Shown here one piece after another: positions 27,198 through 38,470 of a stretch of 64,000 bases of DNA (position 1 is its first letter; every line of letters begins with the position of its first letter). Below the pieces are notes generated by a model, which was not told where the DNA came from, did no database searches, and was given only the letters and a program-made list of their open reading frames with translations. The position numbers and the translations under genes are program-made. Source of the DNA: Pseudomonas sp. MWU16-30317 (GTDB lineage Bacteria > Pseudomonadota > Gammaproteobacteria > Pseudomonadales > Pseudomonadaceae); contig NZ_JAIWJA010000003.1 in NCBI RefSeq assembly GCF_020515695.1, forward strand, positions 558,001 through 622,000. The letters run 5' to 3'.

Positions 27198-29675
27198 TTA
27201 AAACAGATCGATCGGCGCGGACTCGTCGGCCGGCAGTGGGCTGCCTGGCGCCTGGCCGTTGCCCAACTCGCTGTTCGACGGCGGGCTGTCCTCGCTCTTG
27301 AACAGTTCGAAGTACGCATCCGGGGTGCCCGGGCTGGCGGCGCGACCGCTGACCGGGTCGACCCGCAGACTGACGATGCCTTCCGGTTCCGGTTGGGTGT
27401 GCGCCGGCTTGCCCTTGAGCGCCGCGCCCATGTAGTCCATCCAGATCGGCAGCGCCACGGTGCCGCCGAATTCCCGGCGGCCCAGGGTTTCCGGTTGGTC
27501 GAAGCCGGTCCACACGGTGGTCATGTAATCGCCGTTGTAGCCGGAGAACCAGGCGTCCTTGGAGTCGTTGGTGGTGCCCGTCTTGCCGGCGATGTCCGGA
27601 CGGTTCATCGACAAGGCGCGGCGACCGGTGCCACGCTTGATCACGTCTTCGAGCATGCTGGTGAGGATGTACGTGGTGCGTCCATCGACGATCCGCGGTG
27701 CGATGATCGGTGCGCTAGGCGCGGCAGGTACCGCAGGTGCTACGGTCGCCGGGCTGGTATCACTGGTGATCAGCTTGGTGGCGGCTGGGTCCGGAGCCGG
27801 GATAGCGTTGGCGTCGGCCAGTTCCGGGTCGGCCTGGCCTTCGTCTGGCGGTACGGTGGCCGGATTGGCGGTGAACAATACGTCGCCGGTGCGGCTTTCG
27901 ATCTGCTGGATCAGATACGGCGACACCTTGAAGCCACCGTTGGCGAAGCTGCTCCAGCCAGTGGCGATCTCCATCGGCGTCAAGGTGGCGGTGCCCAGAG
28001 CCAGCGACAGGTTGCGCGGCAGGTCCTGCTTGTTGAAGCCGAAGCGAGAAATGTAGTTGATCGCGTTCTCGACGCCGAGGCTCTGCAGCACGCGGATCGA
28101 CACCAGGTTGCGGGACTTGTACAGGGCTTCGCGCAGGCGGATCGGGCCGAGGAAAGTGTTGGTGTCGTTCTTCGGGCGCCAGACCTTGTCTACCGATTCA
28201 TCGACGAACACGATCGGCGCATCGTTGACCAGGGTCGCTGGTGTATAGCCGCTGTCGAGCGCCGCGCTATAGATGAACGGCTTGAAGCTCGAACCCGGCT
28301 GACGCTTGGCCTGCATCGCGCGGTTGTAGTTGCTTTGCTCGAAGGCGAAGCCGCCCACCAACGCGCGGATGGCGCCGTTGTGCGGATCCAGCGAGACCAG
28401 CGCGCTCTGGATGGTAGGGACTTGCGAGAAGGCAAGGCTGCCGTTTTCTTGACGCAGCACGCGGATCAGGTCGCCGACCTGTGCGACATCCGAAGGTTGG
28501 CTCGGCACGCGCCCGACACTGTTGGTATTAAGGAACGGTCGGGCCCATTTCATGGTGTCCCAGCTCACCTGTTCATCCTTGCCTTCGCGGGTCAGAACGG
28601 TGATGCCGGTCTTGTCGACCTGGGTGACGATCGCCGGGTCCAGCGAGTTGAGGGTGCGCTGCTTGCCCAGTTCGGTCAGCCAGGCGTCACGGGTCTTGCC
28701 GGGCAGACGCGATTCCGGGCCGCGGTAGCCGTGGCGCTTGTCGTACTCGATCAGGCCGTCGCGTACTGCGTTGTTGGCCGAGTCCTGGAGGTCGCTGGGC
28801 ACCGTGGTGGTGACCCTGAAACCCTCGGTGTAGGCGTCTGCGCCGTAGCGACCGACCATTTCGGCGCGGGCCATTTCGGCGATGTAGGGGGCGTTCACTT
28901 CTGGCGTCGGCACGTGATAGCTGGCGTTGATCGGCTCGGCCAGGGCGCTCTGGTAGCTGGCTTCGTCGATCTTGCCCAGCTTGTACATGCGTCCCAGGAT
29001 CCAGTCGCGGCGCTCCTTGGCGCGCACCGGGTTGGCCAGCGGATTGAAGCGCGATGGCGCCTTTGGCAAACCGGCGATCATTGCCATCTGCGCCAGACTT
29101 ACGTCGCGGATCGATTTGCCGTAATACACCTGTGCGGCGGCTTCGATGCCGTAGGCGCGGTTGCCGAGGTAGATTTTGTTGACGTAGAGCTCGAGAATTT
29201 CGTCTTTGCTCAGTTGGCGCTCAATTTGCAAGGCGAGAAGAATCTCGTTGCTTTTGCGCGAGAAGCTACGCTCGCTGCTGAGGAAGTAGTTTTTTGCCAC
29301 CTGCATGGTGATCGTACTGCCGCCGGTCTGAATGTGACCGGTGCGCACCAGTTGTCCCGCGGCACGAACCAGGCCGCTGGGATCGACCCCGTAGTGGTTT
29401 TCGAAGTTGTCGTCTTCGGCAGACAGCAGGGCCTGGATGAAGTGGGGCGGAATGTCCGAGAACTTGATGGGAGAACGGCGCATTTCGCCGAATTCAGCGA
29501 TCAGTTTGCCGTCGCTGCTATAGATACGCAGGGGTATTTGCAATTGGACACTTTTCAGCATCTCGACGGACGGCAGGCCCGGGCTAAGATAGAGGTAGGC
29601 GCCGCTCAGACCGAGCGCAAGCCCGCAGAACACACCGAGGAAAGACCAGCATAAAAACTTCAGCAGGCGTATCAA
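27198..29675 (-). CDS. mrcA: Penicillin-binding protein 1A, bifunctional
   Basis: Class A PBP that polymerises and cross-links peptidoglycan in the periplasm. The 825-residue protein has an N-terminal anchor (about residues 5-28), then a GT51 glycosyltransferase domain with EDDNFENHYGVD and GGSTITMQVAKN. An OB-type insert follows, then the transpeptidase domain with SxxK serine in GSSFKPFIYSAAL, SRN in YKSRNLVSI and KTGTT in IAGKTGTTNDSKDAW. The C-terminal tail is short and Pro/Ser-rich, ending SAPIDLF. Divergent from pilM, as in other pseudomonads. Copies of its last codons are found in the downstream array. Confidence 0.96.
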   Translation of the reverse strand: MIRLLKFLCWSFLGVFCGLALGLSGAYLYLSPGLPSVEMLKSVQLQIPLRIYSSDGKLIAEFGEMRRSPIKFSDIPPHFIQALLSAEDDNFENHYGVDPSGLVRAAGQLVRTGHIQTGGSTITMQVAKNYFLSSERSFSRKSNEILLALQIERQLSKDEILELYVNKIYLGNRAYGIEAAAQVYYGKSIRDVSLAQMAMIAGLPKAPSRFNPLANPVRAKERRDWILGRMYKLGKIDEASYQSALAEPINASYHVPTPEVNAPYIAEMARAEMVGRYGADAYTEGFRVTTTVPSDLQDSANNAVRDGLIEYDKRHGYRGPESRLPGKTRDAWLTELGKQRTLNSLDPAIVTQVDKTGITVLTREGKDEQVSWDTMKWARPFLNTNSVGRVPSQPSDVAQVGDLIRVLRQENGSLAFSQVPTIQSALVSLDPHNGAIRALVGGFAFEQSNYNRAMQAKRQPGSSFKPFIYSAALDSGYTPATLVNDAPIVFVDESVDKVWRPKNDTNTFLGPIRLREALYKSRNLVSIRVLQSLGVENAINYISRFGFNKQDLPRNLSLALGTATLTPMEIATGWSSFANGGFKVSPYLIQQIESRTGDVLFTANPATVPPDEGQADPELADANAIPAPDPAATKLITSDTSPATVAPAVPAAPSAPIIAPRIVDGRTTYILTSMLEDVIKRGTGRRALSMNRPDIAGKTGTTNDSKDAWFSGYNGDYMTTVWTGFDQPETLGRREFGGTVALPIWMDYMGAALKGKPAHTQPEPEGIVSLRVDPVSGRAASPGTPDAYFELFKSEDSPPSNSELGNGQAPGSPLPADESAPIDLF

Positions 29676-29745
29676 GGCTTTTGGATTTCCAGATAAAAGA
29701 ATGAGTTAAGCGCAAACGGGTAAAAACGGGCAAAAAGCGCTGCGC

Positions 29746-29775
29746 ATTATAAGCATTTTTCGACACCAAGCGTCA
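29746..29775 (-). promoter_or_regulatory. Probable promoter of mrcA
   Basis: On the minus strand TGACGC (29770-29775), 18 bases, TATAAT (29746-29751). The -10 box is perfect and the -35 weak. It lies about 70 bases upstream of the mrcA start. The pilM promoter should lie in the same 182-base gap on the other strand; TTGCGC (29777) and TATTAA (29798) are a weak candidate pair with 15-base spacing. Confidence 0.45.
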
Positions 29776-29830
29776 TTTGCGCTTCTGTCAAGACTGCTAT
29801 TAAATGCATCGAATCCACAATGGTCCGTAA

Positions 29831-30924
<1,094 letters not shown>

Positions 30925-30925
<1 letters not shown>

Positions 30926-31494
30926 TGGCGCAGATCAACCTCCTGCCGTGGCGCGAGCAACTTCGCGAAGAGCGTAAAAAGCGTTTCCTGACCATTCTGG
31001 CCGTGGTCGTGGTAGCCGGGATCGGCATCATCCTGCTCGCGGCCCAGTACTACAGCGGTGCCATCAGCGCCCAGACTGCCCGCGATGACTATCTGAAGAA
31101 AGAAATCGCCGTGCTCGACGCCCGCATCTCGCAGATCAGCGAGCTGCAGAATCGTCGCAAGCAGCTGATCGCGCGGATGAAGACCATCCAGGACCTGCAG
31201 GGCAATCGGCCGATCATCGGTCGGGTGTTCGATCAACTGGCCCGTACCTTGCCCGATGGCGTGTATTTCACCGAAGTGAAAATGGGTGGACAGACCATCG
31301 CCATTACCGGTTCTGCGGAATCGAACAACAAGGTTTCCGAGCTGATGCGCAATCTGGACGGTTCGCCGTGGCTCGGCAGCGCGGCGCTGACCGAGGTCAA
31401 GGCCAAGGCCGCTGGTGATCCTGATCAGAACAACGTCTTCCAGTTGACGGTGCAGCAGATCCATCCCGCTACCGAGGGGGACAACATCAAATGA
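30925..31494 (+). CDS. pilN: Type IV pilus assembly protein PilN
   Basis: Bitopic inner-membrane protein of the pilus alignment subcomplex. The short cytoplasmic N-terminus MAQINLLPWREQLREERKK is the conserved PilM-binding motif (INLLPWR). A transmembrane helix (about residues 22-43), a coiled coil and a small ferredoxin-like periplasmic domain follow; 189 residues. Overlaps pilM by one base and pilO by 4 bases. Confidence 0.95.
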
Positions 31495-32114
31495 ATACTC
31501 CTCAGTGGATCGTCAATCTGCGCAAGGTCGAGCTCAGCGAGCTCGATATCAACAACATCGGCTCCTGGCCGGTGGCGATCAAGACCATCATCGCCTCCGT
31601 GCTGATGATTCTGTTGCTGGGGCTGGGTTACAACTTCTATATCCTCGACATGGAAAACCAGCTCGAAGCCAAGGTGGCAGAGGAAGAAACCCTCAAGCAG
31701 CAGTACAGTGCCAAGGCATTCAAGGCGGCCAATCTCGAGGCCTACATCGAGCAGATGAAGGAAATGGAAACCTCCTTCGGCGCCATGCTGCGCCAATTGC
31801 CCAGCGACACCGAAGTGCCCGGCTTGCTCGAAGACATCACCCGAACCGGCCTGGGGGCGGGGTTGGAATTCGAAGAGATCAAATTGCTGCCGGAAGTCAC
31901 CCAGCAGTTTTACATCGAGTTGCCGATACAGATTACGGTCACCGGCAACTACCACGACCTGGCGACATTCGTCAGTGGCGTGGCCAGCCTGCCGCGGATC
32001 GTCACCCTGCATGACTTCGACGTCAAACCCGCTACCGAAGGCGATACCTCGCAATTGCGCATGAGTATCCTGGCCAAGACTTACCGCTACAACGACCGGG
32101 GGCTGGACAAATGA
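31491..32114 (+). CDS. pilO: Type IV pilus assembly protein PilO
   Basis: Partner of PilN with the same architecture: cytoplasmic head, one transmembrane helix (about residues 25-48, IKTIIASVLMILLLGLGYNF), a periplasmic coiled coil (MENQLEAKVAEEETLKQQY) and a ferredoxin-like domain. The 207-residue protein heterodimerises with PilN and contacts PilP. It overlaps both neighbours by 4 bases, so the operon is tightly coupled. Confidence 0.95.
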   Translation: MNTPQWIVNLRKVELSELDINNIGSWPVAIKTIIASVLMILLLGLGYNFYILDMENQLEAKVAEEETLKQQYSAKAFKAANLEAYIEQMKEMETSFGAMLRQLPSDTEVPGLLEDITRTGLGAGLEFEEIKLLPEVTQQFYIELPIQITVTGNYHDLATFVSGVASLPRIVTLHDFDVKPATEGDTSQLRMSILAKTYRYNDRGLDK

Positions 32115-32638
32115 GGGTGTTGTCCGGGCTGTGCCTGGTGCTCTTCACGTTGCTGTTGGCGGGATGCGGTGACTCTGGCGACTTTGCCGACCTGAAGGCC
32201 TTCATGGCCCAGGTCAAGGCAAAGCCTCAGGGCAATATCGAGCCGATCCCGCGGTTTGCCCCGTATCAGGCGTTTGCCTATGAGGCGTCGGCGTTGCGCA
32301 GTCCGTTCCAGCCACCGGTCAAGGTCGATCTGGTGCATCGAGAAAAGGGCTCCAAACTGCTCAAACCGGACCCTAACCGGGTCAAGCAGTTTCTCGAAGG
32401 CTTCAATATCGAACAGTTCGAGATGGTGGGTACGCTGTCCAATGACAGCGGGTCTTTCGCACTGATTTCCGGTGCCGGCGGGGTGCATCGGGTCAAGGTC
32501 GGCGACTACCTGGGCCGTAACGACGGAAAGATTGTTTCCATCAGCGATTCACAGATCGACGTGGTCGAGATCGTGCCTGATGGAGAGGGAGGGTGGCTCG
32601 AGCGGCCACGTAGCATTTCCCTTAAAGAACGCTCGTAA
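32111..32638 (+). CDS. pilP: Type IV pilus lipoprotein PilP
   Basis: Inner-membrane lipoprotein that bridges PilN/PilO and the PilQ secretin. The signal peptide ends in the lipobox LLAG-C (Cys18), followed by GDSGDF. After a disordered stretch the C-terminal beta-sandwich (about residues 95-175) carries FNIEQFEMVGTLSNDSGSFAL and VKVGDYLGRNDGKI, typical of the secretin-binding domain. 175 residues, full length. Confidence 0.95.
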   Translation: MRVLSGLCLVLFTLLLAGCGDSGDFADLKAFMAQVKAKPQGNIEPIPRFAPYQAFAYEASALRSPFQPPVKVDLVHREKGSKLLKPDPNRVKQFLEGFNIEQFEMVGTLSNDSGSFALISGAGGVHRVKVGDYLGRNDGKIVSISDSQIDVVEIVPDGEGGWLERPRSISLKERS

Positions 32639-32674
32639 ATGGGCCTGGTCAAGCAAGCACAGTGGAACTCGATA

Positions 32675-34774
32675 ATGAATAGGTTTTTTTCCGCGCTGGG
32701 CGTTTCGCTATGGATGGCAGTGTGCGCGCCCGCGCTGATGGCGGCGACCCTGAAGACTCTCGATGTCGCGGCGTTGCCAGGCGATCGCATCGAGCTCAAG
32801 CTAGGTTTCGATGCCCCTGTGCCTGCGCCCCGTGGCTACACCACCGACCAGCCGGCGCGCATCGCCCTGGATCTGCCTGGCGTGACCAACCAGGTGGCCA
32901 GCCGCAGCCGTGACCTGGGTGTGGGTAACGCTCGCAGCCTGGTGGTGGTCGAGACCAAGGACCGCACCCGTATCATTGTCAACCTCACCACGCTGGCCCC
33001 TTACAGTACGCGGGTCGAAGGCAACAACCTGTACGTGCTGGTCGGTCAGGGCGCCGCCGCACTGCAGGGCAAGCAGGGAGGCTCCGCGCCCCTCGCTCCA
33101 CCCCCGGTGAGCCGCAATGCCGCCGTCACTGCTGCAGCCCCGTCGCGGCCCTTCGTGCCGGCCGTTGCTGGCAGAGCGATTCGCAATGTCGATTTCCAGC
33201 GCGGCGAGCTGGGTGAAGGCAATGTGGTCATCGACCTCAGCGACCCGACCATCAGCCCTGACATCCAGGAGCAGGGCGGCAAGATCGTCGTCAGCTTCGC
33301 CAAGACCGCCCTGCCTGATCCGCTGCGTGTACGCCTGGACGTGAAGGACTTCGCCACGCCGGTGCAGTTCGTCAACTCCTCGGCGGCAGGCGACAAGGCG
33401 CAGATCGCCATCGAGCCGAGCGGTGCCTACGAATATTCCACCTACCAGACCGACAACCGTCTGACCGTCAGTGTGCGGCCGTTGACCAATGACGATCAGC
33501 AGCGCCGTAACGCCGAGCGTTTCGTCTACAGCGGCAAGAAGCTGTCGTTGAATTTCCAGGACATTGATGTGCGCTCGGTGCTGCAGCTGATCGCCGACTT
33601 CACCGATCTCAATCTGGTCGCCAGCGACACGGTGCAGGGTGGTATCACCCTGCGCCTGCAGAACGTGCCGTGGGATCAGGCGCTGGACTTGGTGCTCAAG
33701 ACCAAGGGCCTGGACAAGCGCAAGGTGGGCAACGTGCTGCTGGTCGCGCCGGCGGACGAGATCGCCGCTCGCGAGCGTCAGGAGCTTGAATCCCAGCGTC
33801 AATTGCAGGAACTGGCACCGCTGCGTCGCGACCTGATCCAGGTCAACTACGCCAAGGCCTCCGACATCGCCAAGCTGTTCCAGTCGGTGACCGGCAGCAA
33901 GGACAAGTCCGAGACGGCCCGTGGCTCGATCACCGTGGATGATCGGACCAACAGCATCATTGCCTATCAGACTCAGGAGAGCCTGGACGAGCTGCGCCGC
34001 ATCGTCGCCCAGCTGGATATTCCGGTGCGTCAGGTGATGATCGAGGCGCGGATCGTCGAGGCCACGGTCAACTATGACAAGTCCCTGGGCGTGACCTGGG
34101 GTGGTCAGACCACCAAGGGCAAATCGACTATCTATGGTGGTCAGTCGGCGACGTCGTCCACTACCACGGCCGGGACATCCACGCCGTTCGTCGACCTGGG
34201 CGCGAGCAATGCGACCTCGGGCATCGGCATCGGCTTCCTGACCAACAACACCTTGCTCGACCTGGAGTTGAGCGCGATGGAGGCCACCGGCAACGGTGAA
34301 ATCGTCTCCCAGCCCAAGGTAGTGACCTCCGATAAAGAGACCGCGAAAATCCTCAAAGGCACCGAGGTGCCTTATCAAGAGGCCAGTTCCAGCGGTGCCA
34401 CCACGGTGTCGTTCAAGGAGGCCTCGCTGTCGCTGGAGGTCACTCCACAGATCACGCCCGACAACCGCATCATCATGGACGTCAAGGTCACCAAGGACGA
34501 GCCCGACTACCTCAACGAGGTCCTGGGTGTACCGCCGATCAAGAAAAACGCCGTCAACGCCAAGGTGCTGGTCAACGATGGCGAGACCATCGTGATCGGT
34601 GGGGTGTTCTCCAATACGCAAAGTAAAACCACAGCGAAGGTGCCATTTTTAGGCGATGTGCCGTATCTTGGCCGTTTTTTCCGCTCGGATACCGTGTCGG
34701 AAGCTAAATCGGAGCTGCTGGTATTCTTGACTCCGCGTATCATGAATAACCAGGCGATTGCCGTGAGTCATTGA
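32675..34774 (+). CDS. pilQ: Type IV pilus secretin PilQ
   Basis: Outer-membrane secretin through which the pilus passes. The product has two N-terminal AMIN domains (about 25-130 and 165-255), which bind peptidoglycan. An STN/N0-N1 region follows ([20 protein letters not shown]) and then the secretin core with [17 protein letters not shown] near the end. I prefer the ATG at 32675 (699 residues), which gives a clean signal peptide ending in ALMA and has GGA 8 bases upstream. The ATG at 32639, directly after the pilP stop, would add 12 residues. Last gene of the pil operon. Confidence 0.94.
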   Translation: MNRFFSALGVSLWMAVCAPALMAATLKTLDVAALPGDRIELKLGFDAPVPAPRGYTTDQPARIALDLPGVTNQVASRSRDLGVGNARSLVVVETKDRTRIIVNLTTLAPYSTRVEGNNLYVLVGQGAAALQGKQGGSAPLAPPPVSRNAAVTAAAPSRPFVPAVAGRAIRNVDFQRGELGEGNVVIDLSDPTISPDIQEQGGKIVVSFAKTALPDPLRVRLDVKDFATPVQFVNSSAAGDKAQIAIEPSGAYEYSTYQTDNRLTVSVRPLTNDDQQRRNAERFVYSGKKLSLNFQDIDVRSVLQLIADFTDLNLVASDTVQGGITLRLQNVPWDQALDLVLKTKGLDKRKVGNVLLVAPADEIAARERQELESQRQLQELAPLRRDLIQVNYAKASDIAKLFQSVTGSKDKSETARGSITVDDRTNSIIAYQTQESLDELRRIVAQLDIPVRQVMIEARIVEATVNYDKSLGVTWGGQTTKGKSTIYGGQSATSSTTTAGTSTPFVDLGASNATSGIGIGFLTNNTLLDLELSAMEATGNGEIVSQPKVVTSDKETAKILKGTEVPYQEASSSGATTVSFKEASLSLEVTPQITPDNRIIMDVKVTKDEPDYLNEVLGVPPIKKNAVNAKVLVNDGETIVIGGVFSNTQSKTTAKVPFLGDVPYLGRFFRSDTVSEAKSELLVFLTPRIMNNQAIAVSH

Positions 34775-34778
34775 TTCT

Positions 34779-35297
34779 GTGCGAAATTTGATACTTGTTG
34801 GGCCGATGGGGGCAGGTAAAAGCACCATCGGCCGTTTATTGGCCAAAGAACTCAGGCTGCCATTCAAGGATTCCGACAAGGAAATCGAGCTGCGGTGCGG
34901 CGCCAATATCCCGTGGATCTTCGACAAGGAAGGCGAGGCGGGGTTTCGCGACCGCGAGCAGGCGATGCTGGCCGAGCTTTGCGATTTTGACGGCGTGGTC
35001 CTTGCGACTGGCGGCGGCGCCGTGTTGCGTCCGGAAAACCGTCAATCGCTGCATAACGGCGGTCGTGTGGTCTACCTGCACGCCTCGGTAGAGCAGCAGG
35101 TCGGCCGCACTGCCCGTGATCGCAATCGGCCACTGCTGCGCACGGCTGATCCCGCCGGTACACTGCGTGCCTTGCTCGAGATTCGCGACCCGCTGTATCG
35201 CGAAATAGCCGACCTGGTAGTCGAAACCGACGAGCGGCCGCCACGCATGGTGGTCCTGGACATTCTTGAGCGGCTACAACGTTTGCCTCCCCGCTAG
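34779..35297 (+). CDS. aroK: Shikimate kinase
   Basis: Phosphorylates shikimate in the fifth step of the shikimate pathway. The 172-residue protein starts at a GTG (34779), 4 bases after the pilQ stop. It has the P-loop GPMGAGKST (residues 8-16), the shikimate-binding DSDKEIE, the ATGGGAVLR loop and the LID arginine in DRNRPLLR. The close spacing suggests it is transcribed with pilMNOPQ as well as with aroB. Confidence 0.95.
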   Translation: MRNLILVGPMGAGKSTIGRLLAKELRLPFKDSDKEIELRCGANIPWIFDKEGEAGFRDREQAMLAELCDFDGVVLATGGGAVLRPENRQSLHNGGRVVYLHASVEQQVGRTARDRNRPLLRTADPAGTLRALLEIRDPLYREIADLVVETDERPPRMVVLDILERLQRLPPR

Positions 35298-35357
35298 CCT
35301 GTCAGCGGGGTCCAATAATTCGAGAGAGGGCGCGAGCGCCCGGCATCATGGGGTCAC

Positions 35358-36455
35358 ATGCAGACACTTAAGGTTGAACTCGGCGATCGCAGTTACCCGA
35401 TCCATATTGGCGAGGGGCTGCTCGACCAACCTGAGCTGTTGGCGCCCTATATCGCGGGCCGGTCGGTGGCCATTGTTTCCAATGCCACCGTCGCGCCCCT
35501 TTACATCGAGCGCCTGACCCGTTCGCTGGCTGCCTACAAGGTGTTGCCTATCGTCTTGCCGGATGGCGAGGCGTTCAAGAACTGGGAAACCCTGCAAACC
35601 ATCTTCGACGCACTGCTGACCGCGCGCCATGACCGCCGTACCACCATCATCGCCCTGGGCGGCGGTGTCGTCGGCGACATGGCTGGTTTCGCGGCGGCCT
35701 GCTATCAGCGTGGCGTGGATTTCATCCAGGTGCCCACCACATTGTTGTCCCAGGTCGACTCTTCGGTGGGTGGCAAGACCGGCATCAACCACCCGCTGGG
35801 CAAGAACATGGTCGGTGCTTTCTATCAGCCCCAGGCCGTGCTGATCGACACCGGTACGCTGCGCAGCCTGCCACCGCGCGAGCTGTCGGCCGGGCTGGCG
35901 GAAGTGATCAAGTACGGGCTGATCTGCGACGAGCCGTTCCTGACCTGGCTCGAAGCCAATGTTGATGCGCTGCGCGATATCGATGCCGAGGCGGTCACCG
36001 CCGCCATCAGGCGCTCCTGCGAGGCCAAGGCGCTGGTGGTCAACGCCGACGAGCGCGAATCCGGCGTGCGCGCCACGCTCAATCTTGGCCACACCTTTGG
36101 TCACGCCATCGAGACGCAGATGGGGTATGGTGTGTGGCTGCATGGCGAGGCCGTGGCGGCAGGTACGGTGATGGCTCTGGAAATGTCCATGCGCCTTGGC
36201 TGGATCAGCCAGCAGGATCGCGATCGCGGTATTCGCTTGATGCAGCGCGCCGGCTTGCCAGTGGTGCCGCCAGCTGAAATGACGCCCGAGCACTTCATCG
36301 AGCACATGGCAATCGACAAGAAAGTGATCGATGGCCGTTTACGTCTGGTGTTGTTGCGTCGCATCGGCGAAGCCGTAGTGACCGACGACTATCCAAAAGA
36401 AGTTCTTCAGGCAACCCTGGCTGCGGATTACCGCGCCATCGTCGCCCCGCTTTGA
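35358..36455 (+). CDS. aroB: 3-dehydroquinate synthase
   Basis: NAD- and metal-dependent cyclisation of DAHP to 3-dehydroquinate, the second shikimate step. The 365-residue enzyme shows the NAD-binding [19 protein letters not shown] and the substrate/metal region [17 protein letters not shown], with the zinc ligands Glu (AEVIKYG) and the two His of [10 protein letters not shown] and LHGEAVA. A small GGGCGC/GCGCCC hairpin lies in the 60-base gap after aroK. aroKB followed by a DamX-like gene is the standard gammaproteobacterial order. Confidence 0.96.
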   Translation: MQTLKVELGDRSYPIHIGEGLLDQPELLAPYIAGRSVAIVSNATVAPLYIERLTRSLAAYKVLPIVLPDGEAFKNWETLQTIFDALLTARHDRRTTIIALGGGVVGDMAGFAAACYQRGVDFIQVPTTLLSQVDSSVGGKTGINHPLGKNMVGAFYQPQAVLIDTGTLRSLPPRELSAGLAEVIKYGLICDEPFLTWLEANVDALRDIDAEAVTAAIRRSCEAKALVVNADERESGVRATLNLGHTFGHAIETQMGYGVWLHGEAVAAGTVMALEMSMRLGWISQQDRDRGIRLMQRAGLPVVPPAEMTPEHFIEHMAIDKKVIDGRLRLVLLRRIGEAVVTDDYPKEVLQATLAADYRAIVAPL

Positions 36456-36471
36456 GGTCAATGAGAGTTCG

Positions 36472-38097
36472 ATGACAAGTCTGCATGCCGATGAGGCCTT
36501 TCTCGGCCACTACCAATTGGACCACGATCCCTTTGCCGCCCGCGTCCCCGGCTTCAAATTCTTTCCGGCCCAGCGCAAACCGGTACTGGGGCAGTTGCAT
36601 CACCTGGCGCGCTACAGCCAGCTGCTGTTGGTCGTCACCGGGCCGCACGGCAGCGGCAAGACCTTGCTGCGCCAGGCGCTGGTGGCCAGCACCAACAAGC
36701 AGTCGGTGCAAAGCGTGGTGGTTTCCGCCCGCGGCGCCGGCGATGCAGCCAGTGTCCTCAGTCAAGTCGCCGAAGCGCTCAACGTGCAGCAGGCCGATGT
36801 CACCCTGCTCCTGAGTCAGATCGTGCAACTGGCGCTGACCGGGCAGGAAGTCTACCTGCTGGTGGACGACGCGGAACAACTCGACGAATCCGCACTCGAA
36901 GCCCTGCTGGCGCTGGCGGCGGGCAACCCCGAGGGGCGTCCGCACGTGTTCCTGTTCGGCGAGCCGTCACTGCTGGCGCGCCTTGATGGCCTGGGTCATG
37001 AGCAGGAACGCTTCCACGTCATCGAGCTGGAACCGTACACCGAAGAGGAAACGCGCGAGTATCTCGCCCTGCGCCTCGAAGGGGCCGGGCAGGGGATCGC
37101 GCTGTTCACCAATGATCAGATCGCCGATATTCACGAGCAGTCCGAAGGCTGGCCGGGGTTGATCAATCAGGTCGCCCGCGACTCGATGATCGAGGCGATG
37201 ATAGCCAGCCGCTCGGCGGTCAAGCGTCCATCCATGGGGTTCAAGATGTCGAAAAAACACGTACTGGCGTTCGCTGGGGTCGTTGTGGCCGCAGTCGCGG
37301 CGGCAGTCCTGCTTCCAGGTCACAAGGCGTCTACCGACGGCACCGCTCCGGCGCAGCAGGCGCAATTGCCGCTGGGTCAGGGTCAGCCAGGCACCGCCAA
37401 ATCCAACCAGGACGGCAGCCCGGCGGTCGAGTTTGCCGGTAATTCCCAGCCAATGCCGTTGCCGATGAATGGCCAGCCAGTTGTCCGTGGTCCGCTGTCC
37501 GAGGCGACCGGTTCGGGCGATGCCGATGGTGAAGATGGGGCTCCCGCACCCGCAACCGCACCGACTGGGCCGACCAGCAGCTTCACGCCACCGACCGTGA
37601 CCACCACCGCACCGCCTGTCGGCATTCCGGCTGGCCCGGCCGCTACCCAGGTGCCGGTACCTGCCCAGGCCAAGCCCGCCCCTGCCAAGCCAGCACCTGC
37701 GGCCAAGCCGCCCGTGCAGGTGGCCAGTGCCGCCAAGCCTGAGCCCAAGCTGGAACACAAGCCGGAGCCCAAGGCTGTCGAAAAACCGGCAGTTGCCAAG
37801 GCTGGCGCCGCCAGTGGCTGGTATGGCAGCCAGGCACCCGGTAATTATGTGGTGCAGATCCTCGGGACCAGCAACGAAGCCGCTGCTCAGAGCTACATTC
37901 GCGAGCAAGGCAGCGAGTATCGCTACTTCAAGAAAACCTTGCAGGGCAAGCCCCTCTACGTGATCACCTATGGCAGTTTCGCCAACCGCGCCGCCGCGCT
38001 GAGTGCGATCAAGAACTTGCCAGAGAAGGTCCAGGCTGGTAAACCTTGGCCTCGTACCGTTGCCAGTGTCCAACAGGACCTCGCAAGCACCCACTAA
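36472..38097 (+). CDS. DamX-like AAA ATPase with C-terminal SPOR domain
   Basis: The 541-residue protein has a cytoplasmic AAA ATPase module of the ExeA/GspA type (about residues 1-240), with Walker A GPHGSGKTLL near residue 59 and Walker B YLLVDDAEQLD. One transmembrane helix follows at about 262-282, then a Pro/Ala-rich periplasmic linker and a C-terminal SPOR domain (about 455-535, NYVVQILGTSNEAAAQSYI). It occupies the damX locus next to aroB. Enterobacterial DamX has the helix and SPOR domain but a degenerate N-terminus, while this one keeps the ATPase motifs. It probably localises to the division septum. Confidence 0.85.
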   Translation: MTSLHADEAFLGHYQLDHDPFAARVPGFKFFPAQRKPVLGQLHHLARYSQLLLVVTGPHGSGKTLLRQALVASTNKQSVQSVVVSARGAGDAASVLSQVAEALNVQQADVTLLLSQIVQLALTGQEVYLLVDDAEQLDESALEALLALAAGNPEGRPHVFLFGEPSLLARLDGLGHEQERFHVIELEPYTEEETREYLALRLEGAGQGIALFTNDQIADIHEQSEGWPGLINQVARDSMIEAMIASRSAVKRPSMGFKMSKKHVLAFAGVVVAAVAAAVLLPGHKASTDGTAPAQQAQLPLGQGQPGTAKSNQDGSPAVEFAGNSQPMPLPMNGQPVVRGPLSEATGSGDADGEDGAPAPATAPTGPTSSFTPPTVTTTAPPVGIPAGPAATQVPVPAQAKPAPAKPAPAAKPPVQVASAAKPEPKLEHKPEPKAVEKPAVAKAGAASGWYGSQAPGNYVVQILGTSNEAAAQSYIREQGSEYRYFKKTLQGKPLYVITYGSFANRAAALSAIKNLPEKVQAGKPWPRTVASVQQDLASTH

Positions 38098-38149
38098 AGG
38101 CTCGCGGTGGCGCCATCCCTGCCACCCGCCTGACGTATCCATAGCTTAC

Positions 38150-38186
38150 TGAAAAGCCTGCCGCGTTCGCGCGGTGGGCTTTTCTG
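38150..38186 (+). terminator. Terminator after the aroKB-damX operon
   Basis: GAAAAGCCTGCCGCG-TTCG-CGCGGTGGGCTTTTC: a 15-base stem with one mismatch and a TTCG loop. The following T-run is short and interrupted, so efficiency may be moderate. Confidence 0.75.
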
Positions 38187-38332
38187 TCCGCAGCGTTCCA
38201 AGGCTCTGGGTCGCCGCTGAGGGCATTGCGTCTGCCGGCAATTACCGGCAGACTCGCAAAAAGCTCGTAACACACAAATCTATAAAAAACGTTCAGAAAC
38301 ACGACATTGATATTCACGGTTTCGTCGCAAAT

Positions 38333-38361
38333 TTGTGAGAGACCGTATCGCTGTGTACAAT
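38333..38361 (+). promoter_or_regulatory. Sigma-70 promoter of gltBD
   Basis: TTGTGA (38333-38338), 17 bases, TACAAT (38356-38361). Transcription would start near 38368, leaving a leader of about 100 bases before gltB. The 373-base gap upstream of gltB contains the terminator at 38150, this promoter and an AT-rich stretch (38270-38330) that could take activator binding. No other gene was seen. Confidence 0.7.
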
Positions 38362-38470
38362 GACCTCCCTTTTGCCTCTGCAAAGCCCGCGAACGTCGGG
38401 CGTGGACGGTAACTGATTGAATTGAAAAGAAAATTGCCTCGGTGAGAGGCAGCCTGGTGAGAAAGTGTCT

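Noticed and set aside
26739-27513. Open frames with 35-residue repeats through the array after mrcA
   Set aside because: Period 105 is a multiple of 3; the content is REP sequence plus copied mrcA tail, with no independent coding signal.
32801-34621. A 606-codon open frame opposite pilQ
   Set aside because: Same shadow effect; Gly/Val/Leu/His/Asp-rich composition without motifs, fully inside a well-supported secretin gene.
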